The notes under the pieces are model-generated. The model ran no database searches. It had not been told where the DNA came from and was given only the letters and a program-made list of their open reading frames with translations. From Bacteroidota bacterium (GTDB lineage: Bacteria > Bacteroidota > Bacteroidia > Chitinophagales > Chitinophagaceae): a DNA stretch of 38,589 bases. Shown here in pieces: positions 26,161 to 35,187 of this stretch. Where the stretch lies: assembly GCA_028876495.1 (NCBI GenBank), contig JAGWRO010000063.1, positions 1 to 38,589 on the forward strand. Reading direction: 5' to 3'. Made by a program: the position numbers and the translations under genes. How positions within the stretch are numbered: the first letter of the stretch is position 1; every line of letters begins with the position of its first letter.

Positions 26161-27132
26161 ATGAGTTTAAGCATGGCATTACTGGAAGTACAGCACATCG
26201 GCAAAAGCGGGCCCGACAGAATCATTGTTGATGATATTAGTTTTCAGCAGAAAAAATTTCAAAAAATAGCGATCACCGGCGAATCCGGTGCAGGCAAATC
26301 AACATTGCTAAAGATGATCTCAGCGCATGTGCAACCTGATAGTGGTACGGTGATTTTTAATGGCGAAAGAGTAACCGGTCCTGAAGAAAAATTATTGGCC
26401 GGCCATAAAGATATTGCTTACTTATCTCAGCATTACGAACTGCATAACAATTATGTGGTAAAAGATTTAATCTGGTTTCAGATTAAAGTTGACGAAACCG
26501 CAGCAACACAGTTATTTGAAATATGCAGGATCAGCCATTTGCTGGAACGCAGGACCAACCAGCTTTCCGGAGGAGAGAAGCAACGAATCGCCTTATGCAT
26601 GTTGCTGGTGAAACACCCGAAGTTGCTGGTACTGGATGAGCCGTTCTCCAATTTAGATCCGATCAACAAAACGACCTTGAAGGCGGTGTTGGAAGACATC
26701 ACAGAACGATTGGAGATAACCTGTTTACTTGCGTCGCATGATCCGAACGATACGCTTTCGTGGGCGGATGAAATCATTGTGATGAAAGAAGGGAAAATGG
26801 TACAGCAGGGAACACCGAAGCAAATTTATTATCACCCGGAGAATGAATATGTAGCGGGAATGTTTGGTAAATACAATTTATTTACACCTGGGCAGGCTTT
26901 ACAGTTTGGAATTAATTCTAGTGAAAAAGATTTGATTTTGCGGCCGGAACATTTTCGTATAAGCAATACCGCTAGTGATGGCAGAAAAGGGACGATAGAA
27001 AAAATCAGTTTCTGGGGAAGTTATTATGAAGCGGAGGTGTTAGCTGAAGATTTAAGAGTTGTTGTAAGATTAATGAATAGCGATTTCGAAGTTGGTGAAG
27101 AAGTTTGGCTCCAAAATTCTCATAATCCGTAA
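26161..27132 (+). CDS. ABC transporter ATP-binding protein, orphan
   Basis: Cytoplasmic ATPase of an importer-type ABC system, 323 residues. Walker A GESGAGKST at 40-48, Q-loop near SQHYE at 89-93, signature LSGGEKQ at 135-141, Walker B LLVLDEP at 155-161 and the switch histidine in LLASHDPND. The part from about 225 (YYHPENEYVAGMFG, then LRPEHF) resembles the C-terminal regulatory extension with TOBE-like fold of the iron, sulfate and sugar importer ATPases. Start may be the ATG at 26161 or 26173. No permease or binding-protein gene lies next to it: upstream is the divergent MFS gene and downstream, 26 bases away, the GH20 gene. It may serve a permease encoded elsewhere. Function beyond ATPase is unassigned. 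Confidence 0.85.
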   Translation: MSLSMALLEVQHIGKSGPDRIIVDDISFQQKKFQKIAITGESGAGKSTLLKMISAHVQPDSGTVIFNGERVTGPEEKLLAGHKDIAYLSQHYELHNNYVVKDLIWFQIKVDETAATQLFEICRISHLLERRTNQLSGGEKQRIALCMLLVKHPKLLVLDEPFSNLDPINKTTLKAVLEDITERLEITCLLASHDPNDTLSWADEIIVMKEGKMVQQGTPKQIYYHPENEYVAGMFGKYNLFTPGQALQFGINSSEKDLILRPEHFRISNTASDGRKGTIEKISFWGSYYEAEVLAEDLRVVVRLMNSDFEVGEEVWLQNSHNP

Positions 27133-27158
27133 CTTACGCCTTTCTTTCACCTTTTACA

Positions 27159-29081
27159 ATGCTTAATATGAATTTAAAATCCAAATTTTCTGCACTGCGC
27201 AGTTATGTATTGCTTTGTTGTTTTACGCTCATTAGCCTCAATGTTCTGGCCGGTGATTCCATCTCCATCATTCCGAAGCCACTTGTGATGCATGTGCACA
27301 ATGGTCATTTTGTTTTGAATAATGCAACAATCATTTCAAGCAACTCTTCAGACAAGGAAGTTGCGCAGTCAATCAACTGGTTTATTAAACAAATTGCTAC
27401 TTCAACCGGCTATCATCTTTCAACAAAAAGATCGTCTAAAAATGACATCAATCTTGTGCTGAATAAACGTGCAGATACTTCTTTGCATGATGAAGGTTAT
27501 ACTTTAAAAGTTTCCTCTTCAATGGTAACGATTACTGCAAACAAACCCGCAGGACTTTTTTACGGACTGCAAACTTTGTTGCAATTATTGCCACCCCAAA
27601 TTGCCAGTGTTTCAGAAGTGAAAAATGTTAGCTGGACAATGCCGTGTGTTGATATAAAAGATGCACCCCGTTTTGGTTGGCGCGGTTTGATGCTGGATGT
27701 AAGCCGTCACTTTTTTACCAAGCAGGAAGTGGAAGAATATATCGACCAGATGGCGCGCTATAAATACAACATCCTGCACCTCCACCTTGCTGATGACCAG
27801 GGCTGGCGCATCGAAATAAAAAGTCTTCCTGAACTTACCAAAATAGGCGCATGGCGCGTGAAACGTACCGGCCGCTGGGGCACTTTTCTTCCCGCATTAG
27901 CAGGAGAACCAACACCTGACGGTGGCTTTTATACACAGGAAGACATGAAGGAAATTATCAAATATGCACAGGACCGATTTATTTCTATTCTTCCTGAAAT
28001 TGATGTGCCCGCGCATAGCCTTGCCCTTATCGCTTCTTATCCAAATTTAAGTTGTACTCAATTGCCTTACTCAGTTAATGCCGGAGGTAAAGGCTATGAA
28101 AGAAATGACAATGTTTTGTGCGTAGGTAACGATTCTACCTATACCATGCTCGACAAAATATTTACAGAGATCGCGGCACTTTTCCCTTTCCCCTACATAC
28201 ACATAGGCGGTGACGAAGCGTACAAAGGTTTTTGGGACCAATGCCCGAAATGTCAAAAGCTAATGGCCGACGAGCATTTGAAAAATGTGGATGAATTGCA
28301 AAGTTACTTTGTGAAAAAAGTAGAGAAGATCGTGGAATCGAAAGGAAAAAAATTAATTGGCTGGGATGAAATTTTAGAAGGTGGGTTAGCGCCGAATGCC
28401 ACCGTTATGAGCTGGCGGGGAATGAGCGGCGGAATTGCCGCAGCAAAAATGGGCCACAAAGTGGTAATGACGCCGTGGGATTATTGTTATCTCGATCTTT
28501 ACCAGGGCGAACCTGAAGGCGAACCGCCAACTTATGGTTTGTGTCGCTTATCAGATTCTTACAATTATGAACCCGTTCCGGATAGCGTGAACGAAAATTT
28601 AATCCTTGGCGGACAAGGAAATTTATGGACAGAATCGGTTCCAAATTTTCGCCATGCAGAATATATGACCTGGCCAAGAGCCATGGCGCTGGCTGAAGTA
28701 TACTGGAGTGCAAAAGCCAATAAAAACTGGAGCGATTTTGTAAACAGACTGGAAGAACAATTTCCGCGTCTGGATGCTGCGAATGTAAAATATTCTAGGA
28801 GCATGTACAATGCGATATTTGAACCCGCACGTATTAAAAACAGCGACTTTGGTGTAACACTTACCACCGAAGTAAAAGGACTGGATATTTATTACACTTT
28901 TGATCAAACTAATCCGGATAATTTTTCTCTTAAGTTTGACGGAAAGCCGATTCAGTTTCCTGTTGGCGCTACGCAATTGAATGTGATTACCTATCGTGAT
29001 GGAAAACCGATTGGCGAGCAAATCAATATGCCGAAGGATGTTTTAGTAAAAAGACTGGATGAAAAACACCACGTTTATTAA
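27159..29081 (+). CDS. GH20 beta-N-acetylhexosaminidase
   Basis: Exo-enzyme removing terminal beta-linked GlcNAc or GalNAc by substrate-assisted catalysis. Signal peptide about 1-31 (cleavage near VLAG). GH20b N-terminal domain about 34-165 and catalytic barrel about 170-530, starting FGWRGLMLDVSRHFF. The catalytic pair Asp352-Glu353 is in HIGGDEAYKGFW. HLHLADDQGWR at 207-217 and the Trp-rich blocks GWDEILEGGL and MSWRGMSGG line the -1 site. A C-terminal beta domain with chitobiase-like features ends at 640. An alternative start is the ATG at 27168. It follows the ABC ATPase by 26 bases and is closed by a strong terminator, so these two genes form a unit separate from the PUL. Likely role: chitin or peptidoglycan and glycoprotein sugar recovery. 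Confidence 0.95.
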   Translation: MLNMNLKSKFSALRSYVLLCCFTLISLNVLAGDSISIIPKPLVMHVHNGHFVLNNATIISSNSSDKEVAQSINWFIKQIATSTGYHLSTKRSSKNDINLVLNKRADTSLHDEGYTLKVSSSMVTITANKPAGLFYGLQTLLQLLPPQIASVSEVKNVSWTMPCVDIKDAPRFGWRGLMLDVSRHFFTKQEVEEYIDQMARYKYNILHLHLADDQGWRIEIKSLPELTKIGAWRVKRTGRWGTFLPALAGEPTPDGGFYTQEDMKEIIKYAQDRFISILPEIDVPAHSLALIASYPNLSCTQLPYSVNAGGKGYERNDNVLCVGNDSTYTMLDKIFTEIAALFPFPYIHIGGDEAYKGFWDQCPKCQKLMADEHLKNVDELQSYFVKKVEKIVESKGKKLIGWDEILEGGLAPNATVMSWRGMSGGIAAAKMGHKVVMTPWDYCYLDLYQGEPEGEPPTYGLCRLSDSYNYEPVPDSVNENLILGGQGNLWTESVPNFRHAEYMTWPRAMALAEVYWSAKANKNWSDFVNRLEEQFPRLDAANVKYSRSMYNAIFEPARIKNSDFGVTLTTEVKGLDIYYTFDQTNPDNFSLKFDGKPIQFPVGATQLNVITYRDGKPIGEQINMPKDVLVKRLDEKHHVY

Positions 29082-29103
29082 CGAATAGCGAAACAAAATT
29101 GTA

Positions 29104-29138
29104 ACGGGCGATCATCTTTTTTGATCGCCCGTTTTTTT
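29104..29138 (+). terminator. Rho-independent terminator after GH20
   Basis: An 11-base-pair stem ACGGGCGATCA / TGATCGCCCGT with a T-rich 7-base loop, then a run of seven T (29132-29138). It lies 22 bases after the GH20 stop and ends plus-strand transcription. Confidence 0.92.
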
Positions 29139-29215
29139 ATATAGACGATTGGGAGGTTATTATTGGCTATCCTTTCTAAAGGCAAGGCTGTATTCTTCCT
29201 CCTGTTTAGATATGC

Positions 29216-29232
29216 CATCACAAATTGTGATG
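29216..29232. promoter_or_regulatory. 17-base palindrome in the GH20 downstream gap
   Basis: CATCACAAATTGTGATG is an inverted repeat with an 8-base arm and a single central base. It lies in the 205-base gap between the terminator and the 3' end of the convergent membrane-protein gene, where no promoter is expected. Otherwise this gap holds no recognisable gene. Confidence 0.3.
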
Positions 29233-29343
29233 ACATAGATTTTTTTAAGGTTTCAATTTGCAACCTAAAATGAATCTGAAAGAATTAACCCTTTAACGAA
29301 GATGATAATCAATAGAAAACAGCCCTTTTGTTTAATGCTAGTT

Positions 29344-29874
29344 TTAGTTAATGACACCTGTTCTTTCAGTTTTAATTGATAGGCAAACTCCAATGGTAGT
29401 TAATGTCATCCAAAAAAACATAACTCCGAATTGACGTTCTATTTCAATAGAGAATTGCTTTGATAAAATATTTTCAGTCATTAAAATCCAAAACGGTACT
29501 GAAAAACCCGAAAGAAAAAATGTCAATGCAATTGTTTTGAAATTGGATTTTATAGTTTTGATTAAAAGTCCGTTTATTCCTAAAATTGCCACTCCTGCAA
29601 GGCCAGCCAGAAGTCCAGGAAAAATATATTTATCAAAGTCAAAACTTAAGGCAGTTAAAATTGACATTATAAAGATTGCAATCGAAACAATGATAATCAC
29701 GATTGTCTGTCCTATTTTTTGTTTTAAGGGCTGATCAATGTTAACTAAAGGAATACCAAGGCCGAAAAATATTGGAATAAGGATTATCCAATTTGTCAAA
29801 TAAGAAATTATCAGCCCGATTATTGACAAGGTAAAACTTATCAAAAAGGTTAAATATGGTTTTGATATTGTCAT
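29344..29874 (-). CDS. Hypothetical integral membrane protein
   Basis: 176 residues with five or six hydrophobic segments (about 8-27, 29-47, 57-76, 86-107, 114-132, 149-168), separated by short charged loops. No motif I recognise. Length, hydrophobic pattern and lack of a signal cleavage site suggest a small inner-membrane protein. Codon use and composition are like the neighbours, and the frame is clean from ATG to stop. It stands alone: the next minus-strand gene ends about 60 bases upstream of its start. Function unknown. Confidence 0.7.
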   Translation of the reverse strand: MTISKPYLTFLISFTLSIIGLIISYLTNWIILIPIFFGLGIPLVNIDQPLKQKIGQTIVIIIVSIAIFIMSILTALSFDFDKYIFPGLLAGLAGVAILGINGLLIKTIKSNFKTIALTFFLSGFSVPFWILMTENILSKQFSIEIERQFGVMFFWMTLTTIGVCLSIKTERTGVIN

Positions 29875-29935
29875 TCAGTTTGTCGTTTAACTTACCCAAC
29901 GTTCAGCTTGGCGCAAACATGACAGAATTGCTTCG

Positions 29936-30399
29936 TTAATTACAATCATTCATATCTTCTTTCGAAATCCCATTAGAAGTAAAGTTTAGTTCAAATATAT
30001 CTTTTTCGCCATCGGCGTAATAAAAAATATCCTTATAGTTATGATTCATATTAATTTCAACGTACACGGTTATTAGAGTTGGTTTGTAACTTCCAGAAGA
30101 CATTGTTGCAATACCGTTTTTGATTTTCAATGCATTTTCGTTTTGAAAGTAGTAGAAACTATCTGTATTGCTGTAATCTAATTTTATACACAATACAGAA
30201 TAATCTTTCCCAAATATTCATTATGAACTACTTTGTAATTTATCACCCTTCCTTTAAAGGATATTTTGCCTAATACTCCCGTCCGGATTTTTTGAAAATA
30301 TGGATCATTATAATGATCATTTTTAGGTAATTGCAACACAATTACTATTGCAAATGCAACGAAGATGATAAATAAGAATAAACAGCCTTTTTGTTTCAT
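29936..30399 (-). pseudogene. Small hypothetical membrane-anchored protein, probably frameshifted
   Basis: The minus strand from 30399 encodes MKQKGCLFLFIIFVAFAIVI and continues for 71 codons with one N-terminal membrane anchor, ending EYLGKIILYCV-stop at 30184. Overlapping it in another frame from about 30193 is an 85-codon stretch (CIKLDYSNTDSFYYFQNENA and on) that has no ATG, only TTG. Joining the frames at this point gives a smooth protein of about 150 residues (GKIILY, then CIKLDYSNTDSFY). This is the pattern of one gene broken by a single-base indel rather than two genes. It may also be a sequencing error. Function unknown; no family recognised with certainty. Confidence 0.55.
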
Positions 30400-30472
30400 T
30401 TTTGACTATTAAAATATATGAGTCGCCCAATTCCATCCAAGTCCCACAAGCTTCTGTAGGTGTGCAAAACAC

Positions 30473-31084
30473 TTAGATCTCTTTAATCTTTATATTTCTA
30501 AACCTCACTTTAATACCTCCGCCCTGGTGAATTTGCAAAGCAATTGAGCCGCTTCTGCTTCCTATTTTTTCGTCATTGAGATCAATCATTTGTACGCCAT
30601 TGAGCCACGTAGTAACATGATCACCGACCACACGGATCTTCATGGTATTCCATTTGCCCATTTTCAAAACTTTCTCTTTTGATGAATCGGGGATAATGAG
30701 CCAGCCTCTTCCATAAGATTCATAAATACCGCCGGTATGAAGTCCGGGAGGCGCTACTTCTGCCTGCCATCCGGAAATAGTGGTTCCATCTATTGAGGAG
30801 TGAAAAAATACACCACTGTTGCCATCGGCTTCCTGCTTAAAATCTATGGTCAGTTCAAAATCTTTGTATTGATTGATGGTGCCGAGATATCCATATTTTT
30901 TTTCAGGGCCACTTTCGCAAACCAAATCGCCTTTATCAACGTACCACTTTTCTGTTCCATATATTTTCCAACCGGAAAGATCTTTACCGTTAAAAATCGA
31001 ATGGTATTTTTTCTGCGAAAAGCCGGTAGTTGCTATTGAGACGAAAACAATAATTGCCGTAACGGTTTGAATGTATTTCTTCAT
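30473..31084 (-). CDS. DUF1080 family protein (3-keto-glycoside hydrolase type)
   Basis: 203 residues with a signal peptide (about 1-23, cleavage near GFSQ) and a concanavalin-like beta sandwich. Family blocks: SIFNGKDLSGWKIYG at 29-43, DFELTIDFKQEADGNSGVFF in the middle, GWQAEV with GGIYESYGRGWL, then WNTMKIRVVGDHVTTWLNG and a final basic strand KVRFRNIKIKEI. The family is named 3-keto-disaccharide hydrolase because characterised members cleave 3-keto-glycosides formed by an oxidoreductase. The gene immediately upstream on the same strand (62-base gap) encodes such a Gfo/Idh/MocA oxidoreductase, so the two probably act in sequence in the periplasm. Substrate not known. Confidence 0.88.
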   Translation of the reverse strand: MKKYIQTVTAIIVFVSIATTGFSQKKYHSIFNGKDLSGWKIYGTEKWYVDKGDLVCESGPEKKYGYLGTINQYKDFELTIDFKQEADGNSGVFFHSSIDGTTISGWQAEVAPPGLHTGGIYESYGRGWLIIPDSSKEKVLKMGKWNTMKIRVVGDHVTTWLNGVQMIDLNDEKIGSRSGSIALQIHQGGGIKVRFRNIKIKEI

Positions 31085-31145
31085 GATATTTTTTAAAGTA
31101 ACTAATCAGTAAACGAACCAATTCTCTATATTCTTATTTTCATAT

Positions 31146-32543
31146 TTACACCAGTTTCATATTCACCGGGTCCCAATGAATGATCTTCTTTTGAAAATAA
31201 CTGAGGTTGCAGGCAATTGCAGGTGCAGCGGCGCGTAAACCAAATGTGGCATCTTCCACCACCGGTTTTCCTCCCTGCATCGCATTAAAAAAATTATGAA
31301 AATGATCTACATGCTCGTCATAGCCTTGCGGGGCAGAATACACAATATCAGGTTCATTTTTTACCGTACGTGTAGACGGCGGATATTTTTTATCGTAGTC
31401 AGCAATGTACGCTTTCTGCATTTCATTTGAAAAAGTATCCAACGAATCCCATCCGCCATAGCCGGGCGCTTCCGGCAACTTGTTCATCTTAACTTTAAAA
31501 CTATTGCCTGACATTTCGATCATGCCTTCTGTGCCGATCAGCCGGGTATATTCGTCTTCACCGCCACCATCGGCGAAATTTACACTCAGCATCAGTTGGA
31601 ACTTCGGGTGTGTTTTTGTTTCGGGATAATCCATTATTGCAGTCATTACATCGGGTACATTGCGGCCATCTTTCCAATAGCTTAATTCGCCGCTGGCTAA
31701 AATTCTTTCAGGACCGAGGGAACTTGTAATAAAATGCAAGCCTGTTAAAAGATGAACGAACAAATCGCCGGGAATGCCGGTGCCATATTCATTATAATTT
31801 CTCCAGCGGAAAAACCGAACCGGATCAAAAGGCACTTTTTTAGTATTCTTCAGAAAAGTATCAAAGTCCATTGTTTTTGGAGAAGCATCGGGTGGAATAG
31901 AATATTGCCATGCGCCCAATGCATCGTGGCGGCTCATCTTTGCTTCCACCAAATTGAGTTTGCCTATTTTTCCTGACTCATAAATTTCTTTTGCTTTTTC
32001 AAATGCAATGCTGCTGATGCGCTGACTACCTACCTGCAGCACCTTTCCGGTTTTCTTCTGAGTGGCGATCACTGCATGGCCCAGGTCAATATGCTGCACC
32101 ATTGGCTTTTCGCAATACACTGCTTTGCCTGCGTTCATCGCATCAATGGAAATGGTATCGTGCCAGAGGTCGTGGGTGGTAACGATCACTGCATCAACAT
32201 CTTTCCTATTTAAAATTTCGCGATAATCTCGCGTAGTGAAAATGTCTTTTCCATATAATTCTTTCACGTGAGTCAAGCGACCATCATATAAATCCGCAGC
32301 CGCTACCAATTCTGAATTAGGAACTTTTAAAGCGGTGGCCGTATCGTTATAACCCATAATGCCCATGCCTATTGTCGCAAACCGTATTTTATCATTAGGG
32401 CTGATACGATTTTTGGGTTGCAGGATTTGTTTTTTCTTCAGATCTGCAGCATTTGATAACAAAGGACCTGCTGCTGCAAGCGCCGCGGTGGCGCTTAATT
32501 GTTTAATAAACTTCCTGCGGGAATTGTTGGATTTTTCTGCCAT
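31146..32543 (-). CDS. Gfo/Idh/MocA-family oxidoreductase with Tat signal
   Basis: 465 residues. The N-terminus has a twin-arginine signal, SRRKFIKQLSATAALAAAGP (Arg9-Arg10), so a folded, cofactor-loaded enzyme is exported to the periplasm. The Rossmann domain begins at IRFATIGMGIMGYND, with the typical EKPM block (AVYCEKPM) supplying the conserved Lys. The C-terminal half carries the Gfo/Idh/MocA beta-sheet domain (DLFVHLLTGLHFI for the catalytic His region). Relatives with Tat signals and DUF1080 partners oxidise the C3 hydroxyl of sugars or glycosides using tightly bound NAD. It is the first gene of the two-gene unit with the DUF1080 protein. It is not part of the PUL. The exact sugar is unassigned. 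Confidence 0.92.
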   Translation of the reverse strand: MAEKSNNSRRKFIKQLSATAALAAAGPLLSNAADLKKKQILQPKNRISPNDKIRFATIGMGIMGYNDTATALKVPNSELVAAADLYDGRLTHVKELYGKDIFTTRDYREILNRKDVDAVIVTTHDLWHDTISIDAMNAGKAVYCEKPMVQHIDLGHAVIATQKKTGKVLQVGSQRISSIAFEKAKEIYESGKIGKLNLVEAKMSRHDALGAWQYSIPPDASPKTMDFDTFLKNTKKVPFDPVRFFRWRNYNEYGTGIPGDLFVHLLTGLHFITSSLGPERILASGELSYWKDGRNVPDVMTAIMDYPETKTHPKFQLMLSVNFADGGGEDEYTRLIGTEGMIEMSGNSFKVKMNKLPEAPGYGGWDSLDTFSNEMQKAYIADYDKKYPPSTRTVKNEPDIVYSAPQGYDEHVDHFHNFFNAMQGGKPVVEDATFGLRAAAPAIACNLSYFQKKIIHWDPVNMKLV

Positions 32544-32640
32544 GATTAATTTTTTGAAAAATGAAAGGTTTGGTTAAGCAATACGTTATGAGAAATAAAC
32601 AGAAGTTGAATTTAGCCGTTAAAAACGAGTTTACAAATAA

Positions 32641-33246
32641 TTATTTTAGTTGAACATCCGGCTGGTGGTCAATTATAAATCGAATGGCGTCTTCCGGTTC
32701 AATTCCTACACGAAAACAGGCATCTACAATCTCTTCTCTTGAAACGTTGGCTGCAAAAGATTTTTCCTTCAATCTTTTTTTCACACCTTTCACTTCCATG
32801 CCTTCATAACTATTCGGCCTCATTAAAGAATAGGCGTGTATCAAACCCGACAATTCATCAAAAGCATACAACATTTTATCCATCTTTGTTTCGGGCTGCA
32901 CGCCAAAATGGTTTGGACCGTGAGAGGCAATTGCATGAATAATTTCCGGATCAATATTTTGTTGTTCCAGTTCTTCAATTATTTTTTTGCAATGTTGATC
33001 GGGCCATTGATCCCAATCCGCATCGTGAAGCAAACCCGCCATTTCCCAACGCCACTGGTCTTCTTCATCAAGGCTTTCTTTTTCTTCAGCCCAGCATTTC
33101 ATCAGGTGCGCTACCTGCAGCATATGCAAGCGTAATTTGTCATTCAAAACCCATTCGTTCAGCAGTAAATGAGCTTTTTCTTTAGAAAGTGATTTTCCCT
33201 TGTTGGCGGGATCTCCGAAAGTGGTTCTGTTTAATAATAGGCTCAT
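32641..33246 (-). CDS. HD-domain hydrolase
   Basis: 201-residue cytoplasmic protein of the HD phosphohydrolase superfamily. Metal-binding residues: a His in LRLHMLQVAHLMKCWA (residues 39-54), His74-Asp75 in GLLHDADWDQWP, His104/His109 in IIHAIASHGPNH, and an Asp in LYAFDELSGLIHAYSLMRP. The layout is that of small stand-alone HD proteins often annotated as hydrolases or HDIG-type proteins; the natural substrate (nucleotide or other phosphoester) is unknown. It starts five bases after the stop of the DUF4153 gene, so the two are translated from one transcript. No signal peptide is present. Confidence 0.85.
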   Translation of the reverse strand: MSLLLNRTTFGDPANKGKSLSKEKAHLLLNEWVLNDKLRLHMLQVAHLMKCWAEEKESLDEEDQWRWEMAGLLHDADWDQWPDQHCKKIIEELEQQNIDPEIIHAIASHGPNHFGVQPETKMDKMLYAFDELSGLIHAYSLMRPNSYEGMEVKGVKKRLKEKSFAANVSREEIVDACFRVGIEPEDAIRFIIDHQPDVQLK

Positions 33247-33251
33247 TTTAT

Positions 33252-35093
33252 TTAAAATTTATTATCACTAACAAAAAGAATTCCCTCCATCCCAAACTGG
33301 CTGATATTGCTTTCCTGTTTATAAAAATGCATATTTTTTAAAACAATTTTAGCTTTCAACTTTGAATTACCTGATATCAAGGTCATTTTTTCGGATGGAA
33401 TTGAATAATACTCGCTGACATAACTCTTTTGTAAGTTACTTATGAAAGCATTAATGTCAAACACTAATGCCGAATCCTTTTCGCTTTCATCAAAAACCTT
33501 TAATTGTTGTTTCTTAGAATCAAAGCATACAGAAATTTTGTTTTCTCCTAAGAGATATTGGTTGCACGCACTTCCATTATTGTTTTCATAGAGATTAAAA
33601 TCAGTAATAACGTTATCATATCCGCCAATGTTAATGAATTGATTTGAGTTTTCTGTATAGAAATTAATGTATTTATTGTCACTTAAATCTTCATTCATTT
33701 GATAGTCTGGAATGTAACTAAGATTCATCATAGAATGAATTTTATTAACTTTTGAATAACTATAATTATCATTCTTTTCCTTTTTCAATGCCGAATCCAA
33801 ATTTTGTACAAAAAAGGGTTGCAAGGTTTTGTAACCATGAACTTCAACCAAATAATTTATAATAGAACTGATTTGTTTATGGTCTTTAAATGGAATTTGG
33901 CTTTTCACTGTAACAATCTTTCCCTGAGAAAGCATAGAATTTTTTTGAAGTAGTTCTATTAAGCGATGCTTCTGGCTAGCCAAAGAAACTTTGAATGCAC
34001 CCCAAGGTCCAAATGAAGAAATCAGTGCCAGCAAGCATAATGAGATGGGAATAAGTTTGATATTCTTAGTTTTTGAAACAAGAAAATAAATGGCTATAAA
34101 TAAAAGCCATAAGGCAAGTACGAAAAGAAAATAACGTTGTTCAGTAATTCCATAATCGCTGATCCTTCGTTTAACAGCAAAAAATAATAGCACTACTAAT
34201 GGGAATAATGCAAAATAAAAAAATCTTGAAAAGATTAAAATCCATTTGTTGTTCTCATCATTTCTCACCGGGTAAATGAGCAATAAAGAAAGTATTCCCG
34301 CAATAGAAAATCCAATAACCAAATAAGAAACCCAGCCGACCGGCCATTGCCCGCTAACTATAATCTTAAACATATAGGCATATAAAATACCGAGGTAAAC
34401 GGTTACCAAAGGAAGCAAAACATATTGGGTAAAAATTTTCAATCCCTTTGGATAATCTTTTATTTTTTCAAGACTTTCAAAGTTTGATGGAAAACCTGCC
34501 AGGAAAAACCACGTATTAAATATTCCGGTTAGAATTATCCAGAGATCTAAATAAATTTTATTGTCAAAATTTGCATTGAACAACTTGTCAGTGGCAGCAA
34601 TAGCCAATATCAGTCCCAGGTAAAGAACAATAGTATATAAAGCCGCAGTAAGAATTCTTAGAAAAATAGTTTTGTTGTAATTCCAAAAACCATTAATTCC
34701 ACCATTATTGATAAAGGGCATAAATGAAATTATTAAATGTAAAACAAGGGTAAATAAGATGAATCTTGTAAGACTGATTGTCAGAAATTGTTGAGGAAGA
34801 GAAAAATAATAAGCAGCTACTAGAGCAATAGCAGCAAGTCTTGCAATTGTTTTCAATTTGCTGCTCCATCGCATTTTTTCGCTAAAAATGGTAACAGAAA
34901 TAGACAATAACATTCCGAGATAACAACTTCTGACAATATTTGAATAGAAGTAAGAATCACTTGCATTATAAGGTAAACGAGCCCAAGAAATACAATAGGC
35001 GGAACCCATAAAAGCGAAAAGGATAGCAAGGGGAAATCTTTTAAATGTTTCGGCAGCATAATCAATAACTGAGAAAAATGATGGTAATTTCAT
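33252..35093 (-). CDS. DUF4153-family integral membrane protein
   Basis: 613 residues. The first 370 or so contain about ten hydrophobic helices beginning FKRFPLAILFAFMGSAYCIS, followed by a soluble C-terminal part of about 230 residues (from SLASQKHRLIELLQKNSMLS) that is probably outside the inner membrane. The order, 10 to 11 helices and then a mixed alpha/beta tail, and the opening sequence fit the DUF4153 family of Bacteroidota and Firmicutes; members have no established biochemical role. It is the first gene of the pair with the HD protein. The promoter should lie in 35094-35187, next to a REP-like repeat. Confidence 0.8.
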   Translation of the reverse strand: MKLPSFFSVIDYAAETFKRFPLAILFAFMGSAYCISWARLPYNASDSYFYSNIVRSCYLGMLLSISVTIFSEKMRWSSKLKTIARLAAIALVAAYYFSLPQQFLTISLTRFILFTLVLHLIISFMPFINNGGINGFWNYNKTIFLRILTAALYTIVLYLGLILAIAATDKLFNANFDNKIYLDLWIILTGIFNTWFFLAGFPSNFESLEKIKDYPKGLKIFTQYVLLPLVTVYLGILYAYMFKIIVSGQWPVGWVSYLVIGFSIAGILSLLLIYPVRNDENNKWILIFSRFFYFALFPLVVLLFFAVKRRISDYGITEQRYFLFVLALWLLFIAIYFLVSKTKNIKLIPISLCLLALISSFGPWGAFKVSLASQKHRLIELLQKNSMLSQGKIVTVKSQIPFKDHKQISSIINYLVEVHGYKTLQPFFVQNLDSALKKEKNDNYSYSKVNKIHSMMNLSYIPDYQMNEDLSDNKYINFYTENSNQFINIGGYDNVITDFNLYENNNGSACNQYLLGENKISVCFDSKKQQLKVFDESEKDSALVFDINAFISNLQKSYVSEYYSIPSEKMTLISGNSKLKAKIVLKNMHFYKQESNISQFGMEGILFVSDNKF

Positions 35094-35187
35094 GAAGTTT
35101 TTTTAAATACTGGCAGTTAAAAGCAGAATAGTTTCTTTAAAGATGAGAAATATTTTTTAAAAAAGATTCGAAAATAAATTTGGATTA

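Noticed and set aside
28405-29021. Overlapping minus-strand frames of about 100-130 codons within GH20
   Set aside because: They are opposite a conserved catalytic enzyme and overlap each other in different frames; shadows.
29078-29263. A 61-codon minus-strand frame through the terminator and the gap after GH20
   Set aside because: It ends within the GH20 3' end and reads through the terminator hairpin; no similarity to a known protein and no ribosome site.
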